The notes beneath the pieces were generated by a model, which was not told the origin of the DNA, searched no databases, and was given only the letters and a program-made list of their open reading frames with translations. A stretch of DNA of 64,000 nt from Winogradskya consettensis. GTDB lineage: Bacteria; Actinomycetota; Actinomycetes; Mycobacteriales; Micromonosporaceae. Positions 7,478-15,608 of this stretch are shown here, piece after piece. The DNA is taken from contig NZ_BOQP01000032.1 in the NCBI RefSeq assembly GCF_018332715.1, positions 1-64,000 on the forward strand, in the 5' to 3' direction. The translations under genes were made by a program, and so were the position numbers. Every line of letters starts with the position of its first letter. Positions within the stretch are counted from its first letter, which is position 1.

Positions 7478-8974
7478 ATGTCCGCAGCACCCGACACTCA
7501 TCACGAGGCGGGGCCGGGGCTCTACCCGCGTCGATGGGCCGCACTCGGTGTCATCGCGATCTCGCAGCTGATGGTCGTCCTCGACGCCACCATCGTGAAC
7601 ATCGCACTGCCCAGCGCCCGCGCCGACCTCGGCATCAGCGAGGCCGACCAGCAGTGGGTGGTCACCGCCTACACGCTCGCGTTCGGCGGGCTGCTGCTGC
7701 TCGGCGGTCGCATCGCCGACTACTGGGGCCGCAAGCGCACCTTCATGGTCGGCGCGATCGGCTTCGCCGCGGCGTCCGCGATCGGTGGCCTCGCCACCGC
7801 CGGCCCGATGCTCTTCGGCGCCCGCGCGCTGCAGGGTGTCTTCGGTGCCCTGCTCGCGCCGGCCTCGCTGGCGCTGCTCACGGTGCTGTTCACCAATGCC
7901 AAGGAGCGGGCCAAGGCCTTCGCCGTCTACGGCGCGATCGCCGGTGGTGGTTCCGCGGTCGGCCTGCTGCTCGGTGGCGTGCTCACCGAGTATGCGAGCT
8001 GGCGCTGGTGCCTGTTGGTGAACATCCCGATCGCCCTGCTTGCGCTCGCCCTGGCGATCAAGTTCGTCCCGGAGAGCCGCGCCGACGGCGACACCACCTA
8101 CGACATCCCGGGCGCGGTCATCGTCACGCTGGGTCTCGCCTCGCTGGTCTACGGCTTCACCGAGGCCGCCAAGGTGGGCAAGGGCTGGGACTCCGGCACG
8201 ACCTGGGCCTTCATCGGCGCCGGCATCGTCCTGCTGATCCTGTTCGTGGTGGTGGAGACGCGCACGAAGAACCCCCTGCTCCCCCTGCGCATCGTGCTCG
8301 ACCGCAACCGGGGCGGGGCCTACCTGACCTCGGTCCTGGTCGGCGCCGGCCTTTTCGGGGCGTTCCTGTTCCTCGCGCTCTACCTGCAGAACGTCCTCGG
8401 CTACACGCCGCTCAAGACGGGCTTCGCGTCCCTGCCGGTCACGCTCGGCGTGCTGATCGCGGCCACGGTCGCCTCCAACGCGCTGCCCCGGACGGGCCCC
8501 AAGCCCCTGATGATCCTCGGCCCGGTCCTGGCCGCGGCGGGCATGGTGATGCTCCGCTTCATCGACCTCGACACGTCGTTCTGGGCCCACCTGTTCCCGG
8601 CCCAGATCCTGCTGGGCCTCGGCCTCGGCTTCACGTTCGTGCCGCTCTCCAGCCTGGCCCTGGTCGGCGTCCCCGAGCACGACGCCGGTGCCGCCAGCGC
8701 CGCACTGAACGCCACCCAGCAGGTCGGCGGCTCCCTGGGCACCGCCCTGCTCAACACGATCGCCACCAGCGCGATCACCGCCTACCTGGTCGCGAACCCG
8801 CCGCAGAACCCCGCGGAGGGCCGCCGCGCCGGACTCCTGGCCCAGGCGGACGGCTACTCCCACGCGTTCACCTGGTCGGCCGCCCTGATCCTGCTGGCCG
8901 CCGTCGTGGCCGCCGTCTTCATCAAGGTCGGCAAGCAGGACCTTCCCACCCCCGAGGGTGCCCACATGGGCTGA
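7478..8974 (+). CDS. DHA2-family (EmrB/QacA-type) MFS drug exporter
   Basis: A 498-residue proton antiporter with about 14 membrane helices. The DHA2 markers LDATIVNIALP (helix 1) and WVVTAYTLAFGGLLLLGGRIADYWGRKR (split here by the helix 2-3 loop) are present, followed by the antiporter motif C region around GGGSAVGLLLGG. It stands alone between an FAD oxidoreductase and a strong terminator, with no adjacent regulator, so the substrate is unknown. The ATG at 7478 follows a GAAAGG site. Confidence 0.94.
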   Translation: MSAAPDTHHEAGPGLYPRRWAALGVIAISQLMVVLDATIVNIALPSARADLGISEADQQWVVTAYTLAFGGLLLLGGRIADYWGRKRTFMVGAIGFAAASAIGGLATAGPMLFGARALQGVFGALLAPASLALLTVLFTNAKERAKAFAVYGAIAGGGSAVGLLLGGVLTEYASWRWCLLVNIPIALLALALAIKFVPESRADGDTTYDIPGAVIVTLGLASLVYGFTEAAKVGKGWDSGTTWAFIGAGIVLLILFVVVETRTKNPLLPLRIVLDRNRGGAYLTSVLVGAGLFGAFLFLALYLQNVLGYTPLKTGFASLPVTLGVLIAATVASNALPRTGPKPLMILGPVLAAAGMVMLRFIDLDTSFWAHLFPAQILLGLGLGFTFVPLSSLALVGVPEHDAGAASAALNATQQVGGSLGTALLNTIATSAITAYLVANPPQNPAEGRRAGLLAQADGYSHAFTWSAALILLAAVVAAVFIKVGKQDLPTPEGAHMG

Positions 8975-8985
8975 CCAGCCCCCGA

Positions 8986-9022
8986 CGCAGCCCGGTCCTC
9001 CTTCAAGGAGGGCCGGGCTGCG
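8986..9022. terminator. Strong bidirectional terminator
   Basis: Arms 8986-9001 and 9007-9022 form a 16-bp stem with one G-T pair and a TTCAA loop. It sits between genes converging at 8974 and 9029 and is followed by a T-rich CGTTCGTTCT. Confidence 0.85.
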
Positions 9023-9028
9023 TTCGTT

Positions 9029-9397
9029 CTAGTCGAGGCAGAACTCGTTGCCCTCGATGTCCTGCATGTTGAGGCACGACTCGTTGTCCTCATCGGCAAG
9101 CAGCAGTCGCCCCCGCGTCGCGCCCAGCGGGATCAGCCGTGCACACTCGGCCTCCAGCGCGGCCAGCCGCTCCGCACCCACGAGCCCGGTGCCGGCACGC
9201 ACGTCGAGATGCACCCGGTTCTTGACGACCTTGCCCTCGGGAACCCGTTGGAAGTAGAGCCGCGGTCCCGCTCCGGTCGGATCGACGCACGCCGTCGAGC
9301 CCTGCGCGACGTACCCCAGCGCTTCGCACCAGAACTGAGCAACACGCTCGGGTTCTTCGCAATCGAACGTGATCTGGACCTGCCTGAGCGTTGCCAT
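9029..9397 (-). CDS. VOC-superfamily (glyoxalase-like) protein
   Basis: A 122-residue protein with the paired beta-alpha-beta-beta-beta modules of the glyoxalase/bleomycin-resistance superfamily: QVQITFDCEEPERVAQFWCEAL at the first module (split over strand and helix) and DEDNESCLNMQDIEGNEFCLD at the last. It fits the Glyoxalase_6-type group common in actinobacteria. HLDVRA gives a likely metal ligand. The reaction cannot be inferred. It is a single gene that shares a terminator with the exporter and lies upstream of, but 30 nt past, the tautomerase operon in the same direction. Confidence 0.88.
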   Translation of the reverse strand: MATLRQVQITFDCEEPERVAQFWCEALGYVAQGSTACVDPTGAGPRLYFQRVPEGKVVKNRVHLDVRAGTGLVGAERLAALEAECARLIPLGATRGRLLLADEDNESCLNMQDIEGNEFCLD

Positions 9398-9427
9398 TGA
9401 TCCACCATAGACACCGACCGGCGGGCC

Positions 9428-9634
9428 TCAGCTCCTGCCGAGCATCTCGGCGGTCAGGACGTCGCCACCGAGGCCCCAGCCGCCCTCGGTGACCTCCTCG
9501 ACGAGGACCAGGGTCGTGGCGCGGGCGCGCTCACCGTAGACGTCGGCGTAGGCGTCGGTGACCGCGTCGATCAGCTTCTTCTTGGACTCCGGGGTGAGGG
9601 TGTCAGCGGGGACCTTGAGGTTGGCGAACGGCAT
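9428..9634 (-). CDS. 4-oxalocrotonate tautomerase-family protein
   Basis: A 68-residue protein starting MPFANLKVPADTLTPESKKK. Pro2, exposed after methionine removal, is the catalytic base of the tautomerase superfamily, and the length and single beta-alpha-beta unit match 4-oxalocrotonate tautomerases that act as oligomers. An AAGGAGAT site lies 4 nt before the ATG. It is last in the SDR-SDR-tautomerase operon, which suggests joint action on a keto/enol compound; this is inference. Confidence 0.85.
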   Translation of the reverse strand: MPFANLKVPADTLTPESKKKLIDAVTDAYADVYGERARATTLVLVEEVTEGGWGLGGDVLTAEMLGRS

Positions 9635-9645
9635 GGTGATCTCCT

Positions 9646-10512
9646 TCAGAGTGCGGGGTTGGCGGACAGCAGGTCGGCGATGCCGGCCCGGTGGTAGAAC
9701 TCCTGGCGGATCCGGTCGGCGACCGCCGAGACGACCTCGCTGCCGTCGCGGCTCGGGTCCACGTGGGTGCGGAACGGGCGGGCGTCGGAGGGCAACCCGA
9801 TGACGCGGACGATCTCGTCGGCGACGCTCTGCGCCTCGCTGCCGGGCGGGATCAGCGCGGCGAGCCGATCGCTGAGCCCGGCCCGCAGCTCGCCGTAGCG
9901 TTCGTCGTACGCCTTGTCCCGCTCGGTGTCGGCAGGGGTGCCGGCATGCGCGAAGTGGTTGGTGCCGGAGGTGAACGCGCCGGGTACGACGATCGAGGTG
10001 TCGATGCCGAAGCGGATCAGCTCGCCTGCGTAGCTCTCCGCGAGCGCGTCCATCGCGGCCTTGGCGGCGAAGTAGGGCGCCAGGAACGGCGGGTGGCCGC
10101 CGCGGGTCGACGAGCTGCCGACCCAGACGAGCAGGCCGGAGCCCTGTGCCCGCAGGTGTGGCAGCACGGCCCGGTTGACCCGCTGGGTGCCGAGCACGTT
10201 GACGTCGTAGACCGCGGCGTATTCCTCGGGGCTGAACGCCTCCGCCGGGCCGAGGACCATGTGCCCGGCGTTGTGCACGACCACGTCGATGCGACCGTGG
10301 CGGTCGAGGACGGCGGCGACGGCGGCGTCCACCGACTCCTGGGACTGCACGTCGAGTTCCACCGCCCGGCCGTCCAGCGCCGCGGCGGCGGGTGCGTTGC
10401 GGCCGGTGACGTCGCGCATTCCGGCGGCGACCTGGTGGCCCGCGGTGGTCAGGGACTCGGCGGTGAGCCGGCCGAAGCCGCTCGACGCGCCGGTGATCAG
10501 GACGACGGCCAT
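9646..10512 (-). CDS. SDR-family oxidoreductase
   Basis: A 288-residue SDR with the cofactor loop TGASSGFG at residues 7-14, NAG (HNAGHM) near 87 and an active-site YFAAK near residue 149. The HNAG in place of NNAG and the long C-terminus with EIVRVIGLPSDARPFRTHV resemble SDRs acting on larger hydrophobic substrates. Its ATG shares one base with the stop of the upstream SDR gene, so the two are coupled; the tautomerase gene follows 11 nt later. Control is probably by the divergent TetR regulator. Confidence 0.92.
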   Translation of the reverse strand: MAVVLITGASSGFGRLTAESLTTAGHQVAAGMRDVTGRNAPAAAALDGRAVELDVQSQESVDAAVAAVLDRHGRIDVVVHNAGHMVLGPAEAFSPEEYAAVYDVNVLGTQRVNRAVLPHLRAQGSGLLVWVGSSSTRGGHPPFLAPYFAAKAAMDALAESYAGELIRFGIDTSIVVPGAFTSGTNHFAHAGTPADTERDKAYDERYGELRAGLSDRLAALIPPGSEAQSVADEIVRVIGLPSDARPFRTHVDPSRDGSEVVSAVADRIRQEFYHRAGIADLLSANPAL

Positions 10513-11246
10513 CAGATGATCCCGCCGTTGGCGCGAACGGTCTGGCCGTTGACCCAGTGGCCGTCGGGGCCGGTGAGGAAGGCGACGACACCGGCGATGT
10601 CGTCGGGGGTGCCGAGCCGTTCGAGTGGCGGCTGCTTGGCCAGCTGGTCGATCTGGGCGTCGGTCTTGCCGTCGAGGAACAGGTCGGTGGCGGTCGGGCC
10701 GGGGGCCACGGTGTTGACGGTGATGTCGCGGCCGCGCAGCTCGCGGGCGAGGATCAGGGTCAGCGCCTCGACCGCGCCCTTGCTGGCCGCGTATCCGCCG
10801 TAGGTCGGGAACTGCAGGCCGACCACCGACGTGGAGACGGTGACGACGGCGCCACCGTTGCGCAGGCGGCGGGCGGACTCGCGGGCCACCACGAAGGTGC
10901 CGCGGATGTTCGTGCGGTGCATCCGGTCGAGGTCGGCGAGGTCCAGGTCGGCGATGGTCGACAGCGCCATCCGGCCGGCCGAGTTCACCACCACGTCCAC
11001 GCCGCCGAAGGTCTCCTGCGCAGCGTCGAACATCGCGGCGACCGCCTTCTCGTCCGCGACGTCCGCCTGCGCGGCGATCGCCCGGCCACCGGCCGCGGTG
11101 ATCTCGTCGACAACCTCCGCGGCAGCGTCCGCGCCGCCCGCGTATCCGACGACCACGGCCGTGCCCTGCGCCGCCAGCTTCGTGGCGATCGCACGCCCGA
11201 TGCCCCGCGAACCGCCGGTGACGATGGCTACCCGTTGCTCGTTCAT
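10512..11246 (-). CDS. SDR-family oxidoreductase (FabG-like)
   Basis: A 244-residue classical SDR: TGGSRGIG at residues 10-17, NSAG near 89, a serine in VSTSVV near 139 and YAASK at about 152-156, with the C-terminal NGQTVRANGGII typical of 3-oxoacyl-ACP reductase-like enzymes. Tyr35-Ala36-Gly37 after strand 2 differs from the acidic residue of NAD enzymes, favouring NADPH. It is the first gene of a three-gene operon, preceded by GGAGT 3 nt before the start and by a 25-bp palindrome that overlaps the likely promoter. Confidence 0.94.
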   Translation of the reverse strand: MNEQRVAIVTGGSRGIGRAIATKLAAQGTAVVVGYAGGADAAAEVVDEITAAGGRAIAAQADVADEKAVAAMFDAAQETFGGVDVVVNSAGRMALSTIADLDLADLDRMHRTNIRGTFVVARESARRLRNGGAVVTVSTSVVGLQFPTYGGYAASKGAVEALTLILARELRGRDITVNTVAPGPTATDLFLDGKTDAQIDQLAKQPPLERLGTPDDIAGVVAFLTGPDGHWVNGQTVRANGGII

Positions 11247-11255
11247 CGTGACTCC

Positions 11256-11280
11256 ATATCGGTGTTATTAACGTTGATAT
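11256..11280. promoter_or_regulatory. Palindromic operator between the SDR operon and its TetR regulator
   Basis: ATATC and GATAT flank a perfect inner palindrome GTTATTAAC, all centred on one T: a 25-bp two-fold symmetric site of TetR-operator size. It starts 10 bp upstream of the SDR start and is markedly AT-rich for this genome. It is the obvious target of the TetR protein encoded at 11337. Confidence 0.6.
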
Positions 11281-11324
11281 GACGACGGTAGCACGACCGC
11301 CATAGCGCCGCTACAGGTTTGGCG

Positions 11325-11330
11325 TAGCAT
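11325..11330 (+). promoter_or_regulatory. Candidate -10 box for a leaderless TetR transcript
   Basis: TAGCAT ends 6 nt before the ATG at 11337, and no Shine-Dalgarno lies between. That is the usual geometry of actinobacterial leaderless mRNAs, in which transcription starts at the start codon. Confidence 0.4.
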
Positions 11331-11336
11331 TGATTC

Positions 11337-12098
11337 ATGACGACGATCACCCCCGACCTGCGCGCCGCGATGATCGCCGCAGCCGATCAGCAGCTCGTGG
11401 TCTCCAAGGACGGCGACATCGCCACCCGGGCGGTCTGCGAGGCGGTCGGCGTCACCCAGCCCGTGCTCTACCGGCTCTTCGGCGACAAGAACGGCCTGCT
11501 GGACGCGCTCGCCGACGACGGGCTGCGCCGATACGCCGAGCAGAAGGCCCGGATGCCGCAGACCGGTGACCCGGTGGCAGATCTGCGGGCGGGCTGGGAC
11601 GACCACATGGCGTTCGCCCGCGACAACCCGGCGCTCTACCAGCTGATGTTCGCCCCGCGCCCGCGCTCACACGCGCAGGCGCGCGGCAAGATCATGGAGC
11701 TGCTGGAGGCCAACCTGCTGCGCTGCTCGGCGGTCGGTGCACTGCGGATCGCGCCGCCGCTCGCCGCCCAGCTGATCCTTCCGGCGAATGTCGGGCTCGC
11801 ACTCAGCCTGATCGCGCAGCCCTCGCTCTTCGCCGACCCCGGCCTCTCGCACCGCATGCGTGACGCGGTGTTCGCCTCGGTGCTGTCCTCTTCACCGAGG
11901 CAGCCGTCCTCTTCACCCGGGCAGCTGTCCTCTTCACCCGGACAGCCGTCCTCTTCACCAAGGCGGGAGGACGACTCGCAGGTGAAGCCGGTGGCGATGC
12001 AGTTGCGGTCCCAGCTCGCGATCTCCGGCACCGACGCTCTGGAACCGGTCGAGACCGCGTTGCTCGACCGCTGGCTCGAACGCCTCACACAGTCCTGA
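11337..12098 (+). CDS. TetR/AcrR-family transcriptional regulator with a repeat-bearing C-terminal insert
   Basis: A 253-residue regulator. The N-terminal TetR helix-turn-helix is at about residues 10-55 (IATRAVCEAVGVTQPVLYRLFGDK), followed by the all-helical ligand-binding domain. Between the last predicted helices, residues 183-211 are a Ser/Pro/Gln stretch made of four copies of SSSPxQ(P/L), encoded by a 21-bp tandem repeat; TetR proteins normally lack this, and it is probably a flexible loop. The gene is divergent from the SDR-SDR-tautomerase operon, and a 25-bp palindrome lies between them, so it is probably the operon's repressor. Confidence 0.9.
   Translation: MTTITPDLRAAMIAAADQQLVVSKDGDIATRAVCEAVGVTQPVLYRLFGDKNGLLDALADDGLRRYAEQKARMPQTGDPVADLRAGWDDHMAFARDNPALYQLMFAPRPRSHAQARGKIMELLEANLLRCSAVGALRIAPPLAAQLILPANVGLALSLIAQPSLFADPGLSHRMRDAVFASVLSSSPRQPSSSPGQLSSSPGQPSSSPRREDDSQVKPVAMQLRSQLAISGTDALEPVETALLDRWLERLTQS
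11885..11966 (+). repeat. 21-bp tandem repeat inside the TetR gene, about four copies
   Basis: The unit begins GTCCTCTTCACC and repeats at 11885, 11906, 11927 and 11948 (last copy partial), with small changes in the second half. Each copy encodes seven residues, so copy-number change keeps the frame. Confidence 0.88.
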
Positions 12099-12113
12099 GC
12101 GGGTGTCCGCTCA
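12096..12113 (+). terminator. Short hairpin at the TetR stop codon
   Basis: TGAGCGG and CCGCTCA form a perfect 7-bp stem with a GTGT loop; the stop codon is within the stem. It could be a weak terminator before the next gene. Confidence 0.35.
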
Positions 12114-12128
12114 TCGCCGGGTGGGTAT

Positions 12129-13451
12129 GTGCCGGGGATGGGTGGATATACAGGGCAGATCGCGCTCGTCGTAGTGCTGGTTCTGCTCAACGCGGTCTTC
12201 GCCGGCAGCGAGATGGCGCTGGTCTCGTTGCGCGAGAGCCAGCTGCAACGGCTCGAACGCGAGACCAAGACCGGGGCCACGCTGGCCAAACTCGCCCGTG
12301 ACCCCAACCGGTTCCTGGCCACGATCCAGATCGGCATCACCCTCGCCGGCTTCCTGGCCTCGGCGGCCGCGGCCGTATCGCTCGCCAAGCCGCTGATCGA
12401 ACCGCTCGGCTTCCTCGGCGCGCTCGCCTCGCCCGCCGCGATCTTCCTCGTCACCATGGTGCTGACGTTCTTCACCCTGGTGGTCGGCGAGCTCGCCCCG
12501 AAACGCATCGCCATGCAGCGGACCGAGGGCTGGGCGCTGGCCGTGGCCCGGCCGCTCGACGTGCTCGCCACCATCACCCGGCCCGCGGTGTGGCTGCTCG
12601 GTAAGGCCGGGGACGCCGTGGTGCGGCTGGCCGGCGGCGACCCGAACGCCGGCCGCGACGAGGTCACCACCGAGGAGATCCGCGAGATCGTCGCCGGGCA
12701 GGAGGACTTCTCCGCCGAGCAGCGCACGATCATCAGTGGTGCCTTCGAGATCGACGACCGGACGCTGCGGGAGATCTTCGTCCCGCGGCGTGACGTGTTC
12801 ATGCTCCCCGCGGTGCTGCGCGCGGACGACGCACTCAAGCGGATGGTCGAGGCCGGTCACTCCCGAGCGCCGGTGACCGGGCCGCTGGGGCTCGACGATG
12901 TGCTCGGCGTGGTGCATCTGCGGGATCTGGTGGGGGCGGAGGGGCCCGTCATCGCGTACGTGTATGAACCGCTCTTCCTGCCTGGGACCGTGAAGATCGC
13001 GGGCGCGATGCGCGAGATGAGGCTGCAGCGCCAACAGCTCGCGCTCGTGGTGGACGAGCACGGCACGGTCGGCGGGATCGTCACGATGGAGGACCTCGTC
13101 GAGGAGGTCGTCGGCGAGATCTACGACGAGACCGACGCCGACGTGCGCGGCGTGATCCACGAACCGGACGGCGCGATGCTGCTGCCCGGGACGTTCCCGA
13201 TCCACGACCTGTCGGACATCGGCGTCGACACCGAGGGCCTCAGCACCGGATACACCACAGTGGCCGGTCTCATGTTGTCGCTACTCGGACACATTCCCGA
13301 ACAGCCCGGCGAGACGGTCACTCTGGACGGGCACCTCGCCGAGATCACCGAGGTCACGGGCCGGGCCATCACAGGGGTACGGCTCCGCGCACTCTCAGCA
13401 ACCACTCAGCCGGACTTGTTAGCTTCTGCCCGACCTGACAGTCCTGTGTAG
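12129..13451 (+). CDS. CNNM/CorC (HlyC)-family membrane protein with CBS domains
   Basis: A 440-residue protein: an N-terminal DUF21/CNNM membrane domain with about four helices (residues 10-185, including NAVFAGSEMALVSLRES), a CBS-domain pair (about 200-325, FVPRRDVFMLP and DEHGTVGGIVTMEDLVEEVVGEIYDE in two parts) and a C-terminal CorC_HlyC domain (about 340-420). The family is tied to Mg2+ or Co2+ efflux, with CBS domains sensing nucleotides; older annotations call it haemolysin C. The start is GTG 12129 or ATG 12138, three codons apart. It is followed 10 nt later by the Spo0M gene, so co-transcription is likely. Confidence 0.92.
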   Translation: MPGMGGYTGQIALVVVLVLLNAVFAGSEMALVSLRESQLQRLERETKTGATLAKLARDPNRFLATIQIGITLAGFLASAAAAVSLAKPLIEPLGFLGALASPAAIFLVTMVLTFFTLVVGELAPKRIAMQRTEGWALAVARPLDVLATITRPAVWLLGKAGDAVVRLAGGDPNAGRDEVTTEEIREIVAGQEDFSAEQRTIISGAFEIDDRTLREIFVPRRDVFMLPAVLRADDALKRMVEAGHSRAPVTGPLGLDDVLGVVHLRDLVGAEGPVIAYVYEPLFLPGTVKIAGAMREMRLQRQQLALVVDEHGTVGGIVTMEDLVEEVVGEIYDETDADVRGVIHEPDGAMLLPGTFPIHDLSDIGVDTEGLSTGYTTVAGLMLSLLGHIPEQPGETVTLDGHLAEITEVTGRAITGVRLRALSATTQPDLLASARPDSPV

Positions 13452-13461
13452 GGGGAAGTTC

Positions 13462-14502
13462 GTGGGTTTCAAGAAGATGCTGGGCGCCTTCGGTGTGGGC
13501 GGACCGAGTGTCGACACCGTGCTGACCGACATGAACACGCGGCCCGGTGCGCCCCTGGTGGGGCACGTGAACCTGGTCGGCGGCAACCATGACGTCGACA
13601 TCGAGCACATCACGCTGGGTCTGGTCACCCGCGTCGAGGTCGAGGGTGGTGGCGGCGACTACGCCGCGAACGGCGAATTCCACCGCGTCGGGGTCAGCGG
13701 CCCGATGCGACTCGCCGAGGGTCAGCGCCTCTCGCTGCCGTTCCAGATCGTGATGCCGTGGGAAACCCCGATCACCGCGGTCTACGGCCAGCACCTGCAC
13801 GGCATGACCATGGGCGTACGCACCGAGGTGTCCATCGCCAAAGCCGTCGACAAGGGTGACCTCGACGCCGTCGCCGTGCACCCGCTGCCGGTCCAGGAGC
13901 GCATCCTCGACGCCTTCGCCCGGCTCGGCTTCCGGTTCAAGCACGCCGACCTCGAATACGGCCAGATCAGCGGCGTCCACCAGACCCTGCCGTTCTACCA
14001 GGAGATCGAATACTTCCCGGCCCCGCAGTACGCGCAGGGCATCAACGAGGTCGAGCTGACCTTCGTCACCAACCCGCAGACCGTCGAGGTCATCCTCGAG
14101 TTCGACAAGCGCGGCGGCATGTTCAGCGGCGGCCACGACTCCTACGGCCGCTACACCGTCCCCCACGGCGACGCCGACTCGGCCGACTGGGCCCAGGTCG
14201 TCGACGGCTGGGTCAGCCAGGCCCTCAACCAGTACCGCAGCTTCGCCCCCGGCCACGGATTCGCCGGCGGCCAGCCCGGTTACGGCCAGCCCGGTTATGG
14301 GCAGCCGGCCTACGGCGGTCACGGCGGCGGCTACGGCCATGGCGGCGGGCACGGCGGTTATGGCCACGGCGGCGGTCATGGCGGCTCGGGTATGGGTGGT
14401 GTCGTCGCAGGCGTGGCCGGCGGCATGGCGGCCGGCTACCTCGCGGGCGAGGTCATGGACGAGGTCTTCGACGATGACGAAGGCGGCGGCGACGAGGAGT
14501 GA
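13462..14502 (+). CDS. Spo0M-family (arrestin-like) sporulation protein with a Gly/His-rich tail
   Basis: A 346-residue protein. Residues 1-250 match the Spo0M family, which has an arrestin-like beta-sandwich fold and in Bacillus affects sporulation control; GFKKMLGAFGVGGPSVDTVL and PYYQEIEYFP-like FYQEIEYFPAPQYA are typical. Residues 270-315 are a low-complexity Gly/Tyr/His/Gln segment (PGYGQPGYGQP, then GHGGGYGHGG repeats), and the protein ends in a glycine-zipper-like hydrophobic stretch and an acidic tail (DEVFDDDEGGGDEE). A GTG start follows a GGGGGAAG site. A strong terminator follows. Confidence 0.9.
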   Translation: MGFKKMLGAFGVGGPSVDTVLTDMNTRPGAPLVGHVNLVGGNHDVDIEHITLGLVTRVEVEGGGGDYAANGEFHRVGVSGPMRLAEGQRLSLPFQIVMPWETPITAVYGQHLHGMTMGVRTEVSIAKAVDKGDLDAVAVHPLPVQERILDAFARLGFRFKHADLEYGQISGVHQTLPFYQEIEYFPAPQYAQGINEVELTFVTNPQTVEVILEFDKRGGMFSGGHDSYGRYTVPHGDADSADWAQVVDGWVSQALNQYRSFAPGHGFAGGQPGYGQPGYGQPAYGGHGGGYGHGGGHGGYGHGGGHGGSGMGGVVAGVAGGMAAGYLAGEVMDEVFDDDEGGGDEE

Positions 14503-14504
14503 TC

Positions 14505-14539
14505 GAAACCCCCTGCGGACATGATCCGCAGGGGGTTTC
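14505..14539 (+). terminator. Strong terminator after spo0M-like gene
   Basis: Arms 14505-14519 and 14525-14539 form a perfect 15-bp stem with a CATGA loop. The 3' arm ends in GGGGGTTTC. Confidence 0.88.
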
Positions 14540-14600
14540 GCGTTACATGAACATTCGGTGGCGCGCGCAGCAGATCAGCTTGTGCGGGCGTTACTCGCAC

Positions 14601-15521
14601 ATGCGCTTCAAGGAATTCATGGCTCGACGCCGTTTCTGGATCACCGTAGTCGCCGGCCTCGCCCTGATCGGGGTCGTGTTCTCGGCGGCGGTGGTCCGGG
14701 TGCGGGCTGACGCCGCACCTCCCGCTTCGAGCAGCACGCACCCTCGCGGGCCGGGCCAGCTGACGGTGCGTGCAGCCGCCGATTCGCCGTACACATGGAA
14801 TCGCGGCACCACCGGCTCCCTGCAGTGGATGCAACCGGACGGCCAGGCGGCCTGCTGTGCCGAGGTTCGCGTCTACGATCCCGGCACCTACGACAGCCAG
14901 GCTCTGGAAAGCGGCGAACGGATCACTGTCGCGGGCCATCAGGCGTACTCGGCCACGACGGACGTCAAGAACCTGTCCGGCGCAGCCGACCGGGTTTCGA
15001 AGATGCCGACGGTGGGCTGGCAGGACAAGTCGGGTGAGTGGGTCACCGTCGTGAACATCGACTCGGTCTCGGCCCGGAAGAATCCCGGCACGGACCTGCT
15101 GACCGGGATCGCAAAATATGTGGAGATCGGGGCACCGGCCGACGTCGAGGTGCCGATGCACTTCCCGGCCGTCCCCGGAGCTCTGCCGTTGAAGTACGTG
15201 AACGTCGGCGACGGCACGGCCACGCTCGGGTTCGGCGGCGACGCGACGCGGACGCCCTGGCCGCTGCAGGTTCAGGCGTCGGCGAAGGGTTCGCCGGACA
15301 TGGCCCCGTCGTTGCGCGGAGCGCCGAACACGACGGTGGCGGGGCGCCCGGCGTACTACTTCGAGAAAAGTGGCAGCATGCGCGTGCCGGCGGGCGGCAG
15401 CGGGTTGGCCGTCGAGATCGACACATGTGCCGTCCAGGTCACCGTCGCGGACCGGACGGAGATCACCCGGGACGACCTGGAGAAGATGTTCGAGGGCGCG
15501 ACGTTCGACAGGTGCGACTGA
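14601..15521 (+). CDS. Membrane protein paralogous to the sigma-linked protein at 3981; sigma gene lost at this locus
   Basis: A 306-residue protein with one membrane helix near the N-terminus (WITVVAGLALIGVVFSAAVV) and an extracytoplasmic domain clearly related to the 3981-5096 product (shared PGQLTVRAAA, VYDPGTYD, VGWQDKSG, FDRCD). Its first eight codons, MRFKEFMA, instead match the start of the sigma gene at 3514 (MRFEEFMA), and upstream DNA also matches. The sigma body and the cytoplasmic head are absent, as if deleted. An AAGGA site 4 nt before the internal ATG at 14619 may be the true start (MARRRFW). Whether it still signals is unknown. Confidence 0.8.
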   Translation: MRFKEFMARRRFWITVVAGLALIGVVFSAAVVRVRADAAPPASSSTHPRGPGQLTVRAAADSPYTWNRGTTGSLQWMQPDGQAACCAEVRVYDPGTYDSQALESGERITVAGHQAYSATTDVKNLSGAADRVSKMPTVGWQDKSGEWVTVVNIDSVSARKNPGTDLLTGIAKYVEIGAPADVEVPMHFPAVPGALPLKYVNVGDGTATLGFGGDATRTPWPLQVQASAKGSPDMAPSLRGAPNTTVAGRPAYYFEKSGSMRVPAGGSGLAVEIDTCAVQVTVADRTEITRDDLEKMFEGATFDRCD

Positions 15522-15608
15522 CCTGAGCGGCACCGGTGTGGCCGGGGTGTCAGGCCGTGTCGGTGGAATGTCGGTGGCGTGTCAGCGGGTGGGTGCAGGC
15601 TCATTGGC

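Noticed and set aside
12129..13451. Haemolysin
   Set aside because: The name is historical. The CNNM, CBS and CorC_HlyC domains indicate a cation-transport-related membrane protein.
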